Positions 31,670 to 39,114 of a DNA stretch of 64,000 nt are shown piece after piece. Made by a program: the position numbers and the translations under genes. The stretch is taken from positions 248,001 through 312,000 of the forward strand of contig NZ_BMTU01000007.1 of the NCBI RefSeq assembly GCF_014649835.1, given 5' to 3'. Source of the stretch: Streptomyces pilosus (lineage in GTDB: Bacteria > Actinomycetota > Actinomycetes > Streptomycetales > Streptomycetaceae). How positions within the stretch are numbered: position 1 is the stretch's first letter; every line of letters begins with the position of its first letter. The notes beneath the pieces are model-generated. The model made no database searches. It was not told the DNA's origin and saw only the letters and a list, made by a program, of their open reading frames with translations.

Positions 31670-32428
31670 CTAGCGGCCCGCCTCCTTGGAGACCAGGGCC
31701 ACCGCCTCCTCCACGTCGTCCGTGACGTGGAACAGGAGGAGGTCCTTCTCCGCCGCCTTGCCCGTGGCGATGACCGAGTCGCGCAGCCAGTCGACCAGGC
31801 CGCCCCAGTACTCCGTGCCGAACAGGACGATGGGGAACTGGGTGACCTTCTGGGTCTGGACGAGGGTCAGGGCCTCGAAGAGCTCGTCGAGCGTGCCGAG
31901 GCCGCCGGGCAGGACCACGAAGCCCTGGGCGTACTTCACGAACATCAGCTTGCGGACGAAGAAGTACCGGAAGTTCAGGCCGATGTCGACGTAGGGGTTC
32001 AGGCCCTGCTCGAAGGGCAGCTCGATGCCCAGGCCGACCGACATGCCCTCCGCTTCCAGGGCGCCCTTGTTGGCCGCCTCCATGGCTCCGGGGCCGCCGC
32101 CGGTGATCACCGCGAAGCCGGCCTCGACCAGACCCCTGCCGAGCCGCACCCCGGCCTCGTACTCCGGTGAGTCGGCCGGTGTGCGGGCCGAGCCGAAGAC
32201 GCTGATGGCGGGGGGCAGTTCGGCCAGCGTGCCGAAGCCCTCGATGAACTCGGACTGGATGCGCAGCACCCGCCAGGGGTCGGTGTGCACCCAGTCCGAC
32301 GGGGCGCGCTCGTCCAGCAGCCGCTGGTCGGTGGTACTGCCCTGCACCTGGTCGCGCCGGCGGAGCACCGGTCCCAGTCGCTTCTCCTCCGGCGGCTGCC
32401 GCTTGCCCTCCGGGTTTCCCGTAGCCAT
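31670..32428 (-). CDS. LOG-family (TIGR00730) Rossmann-fold protein
   Basis: 252 aa. Signature ITGGGPGAMEAANKGA (~100-115) and VLPGGLGTLDELFEAL (~165-180, the PGGxGTxxE motif) with Arg and Glu of the LOG family that releases cytokinin bases or nucleotides from nucleoside 5'-monophosphates (phosphoribohydrolase). The bacterial substrate may be another nucleotide. ATG with GGAGGGAG. Same neighbour relation as Rv1205, between dapE and folP2. Confidence 0.92.
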   Translation of the reverse strand: MATGNPEGKRQPPEEKRLGPVLRRRDQVQGSTTDQRLLDERAPSDWVHTDPWRVLRIQSEFIEGFGTLAELPPAISVFGSARTPADSPEYEAGVRLGRGLVEAGFAVITGGGPGAMEAANKGALEAEGMSVGLGIELPFEQGLNPYVDIGLNFRYFFVRKLMFVKYAQGFVVLPGGLGTLDELFEALTLVQTQKVTQFPIVLFGTEYWGGLVDWLRDSVIATGKAAEKDLLLFHVTDDVEEAVALVSKEAGR

Positions 32429-32568
32429 GTGCGCTCCCTCCGATTGCCAGGTCGTACCGCCTCAGCGTAGATCCACGCGGGTTACGTACGGGGGACGTCA
32501 GCATGTCCACGGGAGGGAGTTCCAAACGCCCCTGGGCCGGTGCGGGTGCGGAGCCGGTCCGTGCGGGC

Positions 32569-33648
32569 TCAGGCAGTCAGCCAGGCGCGCAGCCGCTCCT
32601 CGCCGGCGAGGATCTTCGCCGTGTCCACGCGCTCGTCCCGCTTGTGCGCCAAGTGCGGGTTGCCGGGGCCGTAGTTGACCGCGGGGATGCCCAGCGAGGC
32701 GAAGCGGGAGACGTCCGTCCAGCCGTACTTGGGCTGCGGGGTGCCGCCCACCGCCTCGATGAAGGCGGCCGCGGCCGGGTGGGAGAGGCCGGGGAGGGCC
32801 GCGCCGCTGTGGTCGTCGACGACGAAGTCGCTCACCCCGCAGTCCGCGAAGACCTCACGGACGTGTGCCAGGGCCTCCTCCTCGCTGCGGTCGGGGGCGT
32901 AGCGGAAGTTCACGGTGACGACGCACTCGTCGGGGATGACGTTGCCGGCCACTCCCCCGGAGATGCCGACCGCGTTCAGGCCCTCGCGGTACTCCAGGCC
33001 GTCGATCACCGGGTGGCGCGGCTCGTAGGCGGCCAGACGGGCGAGGATCGGGGCGGCGGTGTGGATGGCGTTGGAGCCCATCCAGCCGCGCGCGGAGTGG
33101 GCGCGCTCGCCGGTGGTCCTCAGCAGCACCCGCAGCGTGCCCTGGCAGCCGCCCTCCACCTCGCCGTCGGACGGTTCGAGGAGCACGGCGAAGTCGCCCT
33201 CCAGCCACTCGGGGTGCGCCTCGGCGACGTGCTTCAGACCGTTGAGGTCGGCGGAGACCTCCTCGTTGTCGTAGAAGACGAAGGTCAGGTCGCGGTTGGG
33301 CGCGGGGACCGTGGCCGCGAGGCGCAGCTGGACGGCCACGCCCGCCTTCATGTCGCAGGTGCCGCAGCCCCAGAGCGTGCCGTCGGCGTCGAGCCGGGAG
33401 GGGACGTTGTCCGCGATGGGGACGGTGTCGATGTGGCCGGCGAGGATCACCCGCTCCGCGCGCCCCAGCCGGGTCCGGGCCACGACGTTGTTGCCGTACC
33501 GGTCGACCGTCAGGTGCGGCAGTGCGCGGAGCGCGGACTCGATCGCGTCCGCGAGGGGCTTCTCGGTGCCGCTCTCGGACGGGAAGTCGACGAGCTGCGC
33601 GGTCAGCCGGGCGGCGTCCAGCGTGAGGTCAAGCGGGGTGTCGGCCAT
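32569..33648 (-). CDS. dapE: Succinyl-diaminopimelate desuccinylase (DapE)
   Basis: 359 aa M20 peptidase. Zinc ligands: AGHIDTVP (~70), GCGTCDMKAG (~94), YDNEEVS (~127, Glu pair) and HLAHKRDE near the C-terminus; the GERAHSARGWMG lid-domain segment fits DapE. Converts N-succinyl-LL-diaminopimelate to LL-DAP and succinate for lysine and peptidoglycan. ATG, divergent from a probably leaderless neighbour 83 bases away. Confidence 0.93.
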   Translation of the reverse strand: MADTPLDLTLDAARLTAQLVDFPSESGTEKPLADAIESALRALPHLTVDRYGNNVVARTRLGRAERVILAGHIDTVPIADNVPSRLDADGTLWGCGTCDMKAGVAVQLRLAATVPAPNRDLTFVFYDNEEVSADLNGLKHVAEAHPEWLEGDFAVLLEPSDGEVEGGCQGTLRVLLRTTGERAHSARGWMGSNAIHTAAPILARLAAYEPRHPVIDGLEYREGLNAVGISGGVAGNVIPDECVVTVNFRYAPDRSEEEALAHVREVFADCGVSDFVVDDHSGAALPGLSHPAAAAFIEAVGGTPQPKYGWTDVSRFASLGIPAVNYGPGNPHLAHKRDERVDTAKILAGEERLRAWLTA

Positions 33649-33719
33649 GGCCTCGACCCTAACCCGCCGGGCGTCCGCGCACGGTGCGCACCCGGCTCAC
33701 AGCGAACCGTACTCTCCAG

Positions 33720-33725
33720 TACCTT
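33720..33725 (+). promoter_or_regulatory. Candidate -10 box (TACCTT) for a leaderless transcript
   Basis: TACCTT ends 6 bases before the GTG of the lysozyme-like gene, which has no RBS. Confidence 0.5.
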
Positions 33726-33731
33726 GTACGC

Positions 33732-34748
33732 GTGCCAGAGCCGTCCCTTCCTTCCAAGCGCACGCGTCGCGGCCGTGTTCTCCGCTGGAGCGCGGGCCTC
33801 GTGGTGCTTTCCGCGGTCGCCGGGTACGTCGCGGTGCAGTACGACACCGGGGGCACCCGGGGCCCGGGATGCAAGGTCGTCTCCGGCAGGGGCGACGGCG
33901 CGACGTACGAGTTCACCCCCGAGCAAGCGGTGAACGCGGCGACGATCACCGCCGTGGGCACCGCGCGCGACCTGCCCGAGCGGGCCGTCACGATCGCGCT
34001 GGCGACCGCGCTCCAGGAGTCGGCGCTGCGCAACATCGACTACGGCGACCGCGACTCGCTGGGCCTGTTCCAGCAGCGTCCCTCGCAGGGCTGGGGCACG
34101 CCGCAGGAGATCATGGATCCGGTGTACTCGGCGGACAAGTTCTACGAGCACCTGGAGGAGGTGCCGGGCTACACCCGGCTGCCGCTCACGGTCGCCGCGC
34201 AGCGGGTGCAGCGCAGCGGTTTCCCGCAGGCGTACGCCAAGCACGAGCCGGACGCGGCCCTGCTGGCCGCCGCCCTCACCGGGCGCTCGGCGGCGACGCT
34301 CACCTGCGAGGGCCGTCCCTCGGCGAAGCGGGCGTCGGGCACGGACGGGGTACGCGCCGCACTGGCGCGGGACTTCGGGCGGGACGTGCTGGAGCCGGCC
34401 GGTGCGGAGGTGGGGGGCTCGGAGGCGTCCTCGCCGTCCGCGGACGCCTCCGGTGAGGCCGGTGGGGCCGACGGGACCGGTGGGACCGACGGGCGGACGG
34501 TGACGATTCCCGTCGCCGGGGACGCCGCCGGTGCGGGAGCCGGGCGGAGCGCCGGGGCGCGGGGCTGGCAGCTCGCCCACTGGGCCGTGGCCAACGCCTC
34601 CGAGCTGCGCATAAAGCGGGTGTCGTACGCCGGGCGGGAGTGGGTCGCCGGGACGACCGACGGTGAGTGGCGGCAGGACGACGGCAAGGCGCCGGCGGAG
34701 GACGGGGACGGCGGCGCCGGGGCGGTCAGGATCACGACCGTGCAGTAG
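33732..34748 (+). CDS. Membrane-anchored lysozyme-like-fold protein
   Basis: 338 aa. One N-terminal membrane helix (about 18-36), then a lysozyme-like domain: ITAVGTARDLPERAVTIALATALQESALRNIDYGDRDSLGLFQQRPSQGWG pattern, where the Glu of QES is at the place of the transglycosylase catalytic Glu. The second half is low-complexity Gly/Asp/Thr, then a short C-terminal beta region. Likely extracytoplasmic cell-wall binding or cleaving; activity not shown. GTG start, probably leaderless. Confidence 0.82.
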   Translation: MPEPSLPSKRTRRGRVLRWSAGLVVLSAVAGYVAVQYDTGGTRGPGCKVVSGRGDGATYEFTPEQAVNAATITAVGTARDLPERAVTIALATALQESALRNIDYGDRDSLGLFQQRPSQGWGTPQEIMDPVYSADKFYEHLEEVPGYTRLPLTVAAQRVQRSGFPQAYAKHEPDAALLAAALTGRSAATLTCEGRPSAKRASGTDGVRAALARDFGRDVLEPAGAEVGGSEASSPSADASGEAGGADGTGGTDGRTVTIPVAGDAAGAGAGRSAGARGWQLAHWAVANASELRIKRVSYAGREWVAGTTDGEWRQDDGKAPAEDGDGGAGAVRITTVQ

Positions 34749-34886
34749 TGCGGGACGTCCCCCGCAGGCGTTGAACTCGGCCCGTCACGCGGCGCATTGC
34801 CAACTCTTTGCGTGGCCGCGCCGCAACCTTCCCGGCGGTGGAGCGGTAGTCACTGCGTCCGAGTTCTCTGCCGTCTAAGGAGCACC

Positions 34887-35216
34887 ATGTCCCTCCCCCT
34901 GACCCGTCGGATCGCCCGTGCCGCGCTGCTCGTCGCTGCGGGAGCGGCCGCCGGGGTCGGCGCGGCCGGATCCGCGAGCGCGGCTCCGCAGCTGCCGGCC
35001 GCGCCCAGCCTCGGGCTGAACGCCCTCGACGGGGCCACCGACAACGTGTCGAAGGGTGTCGGCAAGGCCACGCCCGACGCGGGCCAGGTGGCGCCGGCGG
35101 CGGGCACGACCGTCAAGAAGGCTGTGCCGGTGGTGAAGGAGCTGCCGACGGACTCGCTGGGGAAGGGTGGCGGCCCGGCGAAGAACCTGCCGGTCGAAGG
35201 GCTGCCGATCGGCTGA
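34887..35216 (+). CDS. Small secreted protein
   Basis: 109 aa. Sec-type signal peptide (RRIARAALLVAAGAAAGVGAAG, cleavage near ASA-AP at ~35). The mature ~75 residues are Ala/Pro/Lys-rich with LGLNALDGATDNVSKGVGKATPD and no cysteine; no fold recognised. ATG with TAAGGAG. A terminator hairpin follows. Confidence 0.8.
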   Translation: MSLPLTRRIARAALLVAAGAAAGVGAAGSASAAPQLPAAPSLGLNALDGATDNVSKGVGKATPDAGQVAPAAGTTVKKAVPVVKELPTDSLGKGGGPAKNLPVEGLPIG

Positions 35217-35232
35217 CGCCGGCTGTACGGCC

Positions 35233-35262
35233 ACGGGGTCCGGGGTGTTCCCCGGGCCCCGT
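35233..35262 (+). terminator. Terminator hairpin after the secreted-protein gene
   Basis: 13-bp stem (ACGGGGTCCGGGG / CCCCGGGCCCCGT, one G-U pair), TGTT loop, 17 bases after the stop. Confidence 0.8.
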
Positions 35263-35373
35263 TCCCTTTGCCGCCCGCGACGGGGGTGCCGGGCACGGAC
35301 GTGGGTCGGTCCCCGGTGCTGATGGCTGTGTCCACCCGTTCCGCCCCAAGGAACGACTGCCCACAGCCAGGCG

Positions 35374-36471
35374 TCAGGGGGTCAGGCGGGCCGCTGCTGC
35401 CTGGACTCGGGAGTCCGTGGCCGTGAGGGCCACCCGGACGAAGTTCGCGCCCGCCGGGCCGTAGAAGTCGCCGGGGGCCACCAGGATGCCGAGGTCGGCG
35501 AGGTGGGCGACGGTGCTCCAGCAGGACTCGTCGCGCGTGGCCCAGAGGTAGAGGCTGGCCTCGCTGTGCTCGATGCGGAAGCCGTGGGCGAGGAGGGCCT
35601 CGCGCAGGGCGGTGCGGCGGGCCGCGTAGCGCTCGCGCTGGACGCGGACGTGCTCGTCGTCGCTCAGCGCCGCCACCACGGCGGCCTGCGTCGGCGCGGA
35701 CGTCATCATCCCGCCGTGCTTGCGGATCTGGAGCAGCGGGCCGAGGACCGCCGGGTCGCCGGCGAGGAAGGCGGCGCGGTAACCGGCGAGGTTGGACCGC
35801 TTCGACAGGGAGTGCACCGAGACGATGCCGTCGAGGGAGCCGCCGTTGACGTCGGGGTGCAGCACGGAGACCGGGTCGGCCTCCCAGCCGAGCTCGATGT
35901 AGCACTCGTCGGAGAGGACGAGGACGCCGTGCTCGCGGGCCCAGGCGACGGTCCGGGTCAGCTCCTCCTTGGAGAGCACCCGGCCGGTCGGGTTGGACGG
36001 GGAGTTCAGCCAGAGCAGCTTCAGGTTCGCCGGGTCCAGCCCGGTCGGGTCGTCGTAGGCCTCGTACCCGGCGCGGGCGAGGCGGGCGCCGACCTCGTAC
36101 GTCGGGTAGGCGAGGCGCGGGAAGGCGACCTTGTCGCCGGGGCCGAGCCCGAGCTGGGTGGGGAGCCAGGCGACCAGTTCCTTGGAGCCGACGATCGGCA
36201 GGACGTGGTGGTGGGTCATCGCACGGGCGCCCAGCCGGCGCTCCGTCCAGCGGGTGATCGCGTCCCGCAGTTCCGGGGTGCCCCAGACGGTCGGGTAGCC
36301 CGGGGAGTCCGCCGCGGCGGTCAGGGCCTTCTGGATCGGCTCGGGCACCGGGTCGACGGGCGTGCCGACCGAGAGGTCGACGATGCCGTCGGGGTGCGCG
36401 GCGGCCGTCTTCTTGTACGGCTCCAGCTTGTCCCAGGGGAAGGTGGGCAACCGGTCGGAGACTGCGGACAC
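35374..36471 (-). CDS. dapC: Succinyldiaminopimelate transaminase (DapC)
   Basis: 365 aa, fold-type I PLP aminotransferase. Landmarks: YPTVWGTPELRDA, WLNSPSNPTGR, SDECYIELGW, and the PLP Lys in SVHSLSKRSNLAGYR (~235). The sequence matches the actinobacterial DapC group (Rv1178-like), which transfers an amino group from glutamate in DAP synthesis and pairs functionally with dapE in this window. Start: GTG at 36471 (VSAVSDRLP); an upstream start at 36549 would add an Arg/Pro-rich stretch and is less likely. The ferredoxin gene lies just upstream on the same strand. Confidence 0.92.
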   Translation of the reverse strand: MSAVSDRLPTFPWDKLEPYKKTAAAHPDGIVDLSVGTPVDPVPEPIQKALTAAADSPGYPTVWGTPELRDAITRWTERRLGARAMTHHHVLPIVGSKELVAWLPTQLGLGPGDKVAFPRLAYPTYEVGARLARAGYEAYDDPTGLDPANLKLLWLNSPSNPTGRVLSKEELTRTVAWAREHGVLVLSDECYIELGWEADPVSVLHPDVNGGSLDGIVSVHSLSKRSNLAGYRAAFLAGDPAVLGPLLQIRKHGGMMTSAPTQAAVVAALSDDEHVRVQRERYAARRTALREALLAHGFRIEHSEASLYLWATRDESCWSTVAHLADLGILVAPGDFYGPAGANFVRVALTATDSRVQAAAARLTP

Positions 36472-36576
36472 GGGCGGGGGCTCACTTTCTGGTACGGCGA
36501 ACGCCTCGGTCCCGTACGGCGGTCGGACCGTACGGGACCGGGGCGGCACGTCGGTGCGGGGCCGCTCGCGGGACGG

Positions 36577-36894
36577 CTACGCCTGCGGCGGCAGCGCGGC
36601 GATGAACGGGTGGTCCCGCTCGATCAGGCCCAGCTTGCTGGCGCCGCCGGGCGAGCCGAGCTCGTCGAAGAACTCGACGTTCGCCTTGTAGTAGTCCTTC
36701 CACTCCTCGGGAGTGTCGTCCTCGTAGAAGATGGCCTCGACCGGGCAGACCGGTTCACAGGCGCCGCAGTCGACGCATTCGTCCGGGTGGATGTACAAGG
36801 ACCGCTGGCCCTCGTAGATGCAGTCGACCGGGCACTCCTCGATGCACGCCTTGTCCTTCACGTCGACACAAGGCTGCGCGATGACGTAGGTCAC
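36577..36894 (-). CDS. fdxA: 7Fe ferredoxin (FdxA/FdxC type)
   Basis: 105 aa. One [3Fe-4S]/[4Fe-4S] arrangement: C9-V-D-V-K-D-K-A-C-I-E-E-C-P-V-D-C near the N-terminus and CVDCGACEPVCPVEAI near 40-55, then a C-terminal acidic helical extension. An electron carrier in the cytoplasm. GTG start. It is next to dapC as fdxC (Rv1177) is in mycobacteria. Confidence 0.95.
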   Translation of the reverse strand: MTYVIAQPCVDVKDKACIEECPVDCIYEGQRSLYIHPDECVDCGACEPVCPVEAIFYEDDTPEEWKDYYKANVEFFDELGSPGGASKLGLIERDHPFIAALPPQA

Positions 36895-37034
36895 GCTGTC
36901 GTTCCTCCTCGATAGGGCGCTGGCGGGCCTCCTCAGGCTCCGCCGCCTGGCGCGCGGGAGCGCGGCGTCGTCGATGCCCGCCCCTAGTATCTCCGTTCCT
37001 GGGCACGATCCGAACAGGAGGGGTGAACTGACCT

Positions 37035-38048
37035 GTGGAAATCTCTGCCGCCGGGCGCCTCGAGGTCCGTATCACCACTGCTGACGTGGGGAAACGGGTC
37101 TCCGTACGGAGCTTGATCGAACATGGTCCCCCGGGTGAGAAGTTCACCGACACGGTCGGTGTTCTCACATCATGGGACCACGGTGTGCTGCGAATCACAC
37201 GGAAGGACGGGGAAAGTGTCCGCATCGCGGAGTCCGCGCTGGTCGCGGGCAAGGTGGTGCCGTCCGCCCCGGCGCGTCGGCGCGGTCCGGCCGCCTCGTA
37301 CGAGGAGCTGGCACGGGTCTCCGCGCGGGCGTGGCGGCCCGTCGAGAGCGAGCGCCTCGGCGAGTGGGAGCTGCGGGCGGCGAAGGCATTCACCCGGCGG
37401 GCCAACTCCGTGCTGCCGCTGGGCGACCCGGGCGTGCCGCTCGACGAGGCGCTGACGGCCGTCCGCGGCTGGTACGGGGCTCGCGGGCTGCCCGCGTACG
37501 TGCAGACCGCGACGGGCGCGCAGGGGACGCAGGAGCTGCTCCGCGCGGAGCTGGAGGCGCGGGGCTGGGTGCGGGAGGTGACCGCCGAGCTGTGGGTGGG
37601 CCCGTTGGCGCCGGTCGCCGACCAGGGCGGGGAGCCGTCGGATGTGGTGCTGTCGCGGGAGGCCGACGAGGCGTGGCTGGCCCGGTACCGGCGCAAGGGG
37701 GTGAGCGAGGTGGCCCTGCGGGTGCTGTCGGGCGGGCCGTCGGTGTGGTTCGCCACGGTGCCGGGCGACGACGCGGACGTGCCCGCCGCCATCGGGCGGT
37801 GCGTGGTGGACGGCCGGTGGGCCGGGTTCGCCGCGGTCGAGGTGGATCCGGCACGGCGGCGGCAGGGACTGGCGACCACCGTGATGGCCGCGCTGGCCCG
37901 GCGGGCACTGGACGAGGGCGCCTCGGCGGCGTGGCTCCAGGTGGAGGAGGACAACGCGGGCGCGCGGGCGCTGTACGCACACATGGGGTTCGCCGCGCAC
38001 CACGCGTACCACCACTACCGCGCCCCGGAGGGTGAGGGAGCTCCGTGA
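37035..38048 (+). CDS. GNAT-family N-acetyltransferase
   Basis: 337 aa. Residues 8-75 form a small beta-rich domain of unknown type; the C-terminal ~120 residues are a GNAT domain with the acetyl-CoA loop RRRQGLATTVMAAL (~275-288) and NAGARALYAHMGF near the end. Acceptor unknown. GTG with GGAGGGG. Its TGA overlaps the GTG of the next gene (GTGA). Confidence 0.9.
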   Translation: MEISAAGRLEVRITTADVGKRVSVRSLIEHGPPGEKFTDTVGVLTSWDHGVLRITRKDGESVRIAESALVAGKVVPSAPARRRGPAASYEELARVSARAWRPVESERLGEWELRAAKAFTRRANSVLPLGDPGVPLDEALTAVRGWYGARGLPAYVQTATGAQGTQELLRAELEARGWVREVTAELWVGPLAPVADQGGEPSDVVLSREADEAWLARYRRKGVSEVALRVLSGGPSVWFATVPGDDADVPAAIGRCVVDGRWAGFAAVEVDPARRRQGLATTVMAALARRALDEGASAAWLQVEEDNAGARALYAHMGFAAHHAYHHYRAPEGEGAP

Positions 38049-38920
38049 GCGGGCACGAACCGGGTATGCGCTCCCCCTACCCCCCGCCGCCCGGGCGCTC
38101 GGCCGAACTGCGCCAGCGGTTCGCCGAGGAGGCCCGCAGCGAGCGACCCGGACTGTCCGCGCTGTGCCTGCTGGTGGGCGCCGAGGGCGACGGCACGCTG
38201 GACGAGGCGGGCATGGACGCCGCGGAGGTGGAGCTGGACCGGCTGGCCGGTGAGCTGCCCTACCGTCCGGGGTCGCCGCGGGCGTGGGCGTCGGCGCTGC
38301 GGGAGCTGCTGGGGGAGCGGTACGGGTTCCACGGCCGGCCGGAGGACTACCAGCGGCTGGAGTCGTCGCTGCTGCACGAGGTGCTGAGGCGGCGCCGCGG
38401 CCTGCCGATCCTGCTGTCGGTGGTGTGGCTGGAGGTCGCCCGGCGGGCGGGCGCGCCGGTGTACGGGGTGGCCCTGCCCGGGCACTTCGTGGTCGGGTTC
38501 GGGGAGCCGGGCGCGGGGCAGGTGCTGGCCGATCCGTTCGACGGGGGGCGGGTGCTGACCGGGGCGGACGCGGAACTGCTGGTCGCGGGGGCGACGGGGG
38601 CGCCGCTGGAGGCGTCGATGCTGACGCCGGCGGGGACGCTGGACGTCGTCCTGCGCATCCTGAACAACGTGCGGGCGTGGGCGGCGGCCCGGCCGGAGCG
38701 GTCGGACGTGGGGCTGTGGGCGGTGGACCTGTCGCTGCTGCTGCCCTCGCACGCGGCGCGGCTGCGGTACGAGCGGGCCCGGCTGCTGGTGCAGCGCGGG
38801 GAGTTCGCGGCGGGGGCCGGGGAGCTGGAGGCGTACGCGGACGTGGTGGGGGCGGTGGACGAGGGAGCCGCCGAGCAGGTGCGGGGCGAGGCGCTGGCCG
38901 CGCGGGCGATGCTGAACTGA
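38045..38920 (+). CDS. SirB1/transglutaminase-like protein
   Basis: 291 aa. Residues ~115-235 contain RRRGLPILLSVVWLEVARRAGAPVYGVALPGHFVVGF, FDGGRVLT and RILNNVRAWAAA, the SirB1 (transglutaminase-like, N-terminal) pattern, but the catalytic Cys of true transglutaminases is not evident. The C-terminus is TPR-like. Coupled to the GNAT gene by a 4-base overlap. Confidence 0.87.
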   Translation: MSGHEPGMRSPYPPPPGRSAELRQRFAEEARSERPGLSALCLLVGAEGDGTLDEAGMDAAEVELDRLAGELPYRPGSPRAWASALRELLGERYGFHGRPEDYQRLESSLLHEVLRRRRGLPILLSVVWLEVARRAGAPVYGVALPGHFVVGFGEPGAGQVLADPFDGGRVLTGADAELLVAGATGAPLEASMLTPAGTLDVVLRILNNVRAWAAARPERSDVGLWAVDLSLLLPSHAARLRYERARLLVQRGEFAAGAGELEAYADVVGAVDEGAAEQVRGEALAARAMLN

Positions 38921-39042
38921 GCCGTCCTGTGCCTGATCGGTGCCGTGGTCGCCGTGGCCGGCATCAGGAGCCGCTCACGGGAGGAGGCCGCCGCCGGGGG
39001 CGCGGAGGCCCCCGGTGGTCGCCGCCGCCCACTGACGGAACG

Positions 39043-39093
39043 CGGGAGCGGCGCCGCACGGGTCCGTCCGGGACCCGTGCGGCGCCGCTCCCG
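39043..39093 (+). terminator. Strong terminator hairpin
   Basis: Perfect 23-bp stem (CGGGAGCGGCGCCGCACGGG... paired with its complement to 39093), 5-base loop, between two convergent genes. Confidence 0.92.
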
Positions 39094-39114
39094 TGTGCGC
39101 CCGTGGGGGCCGCG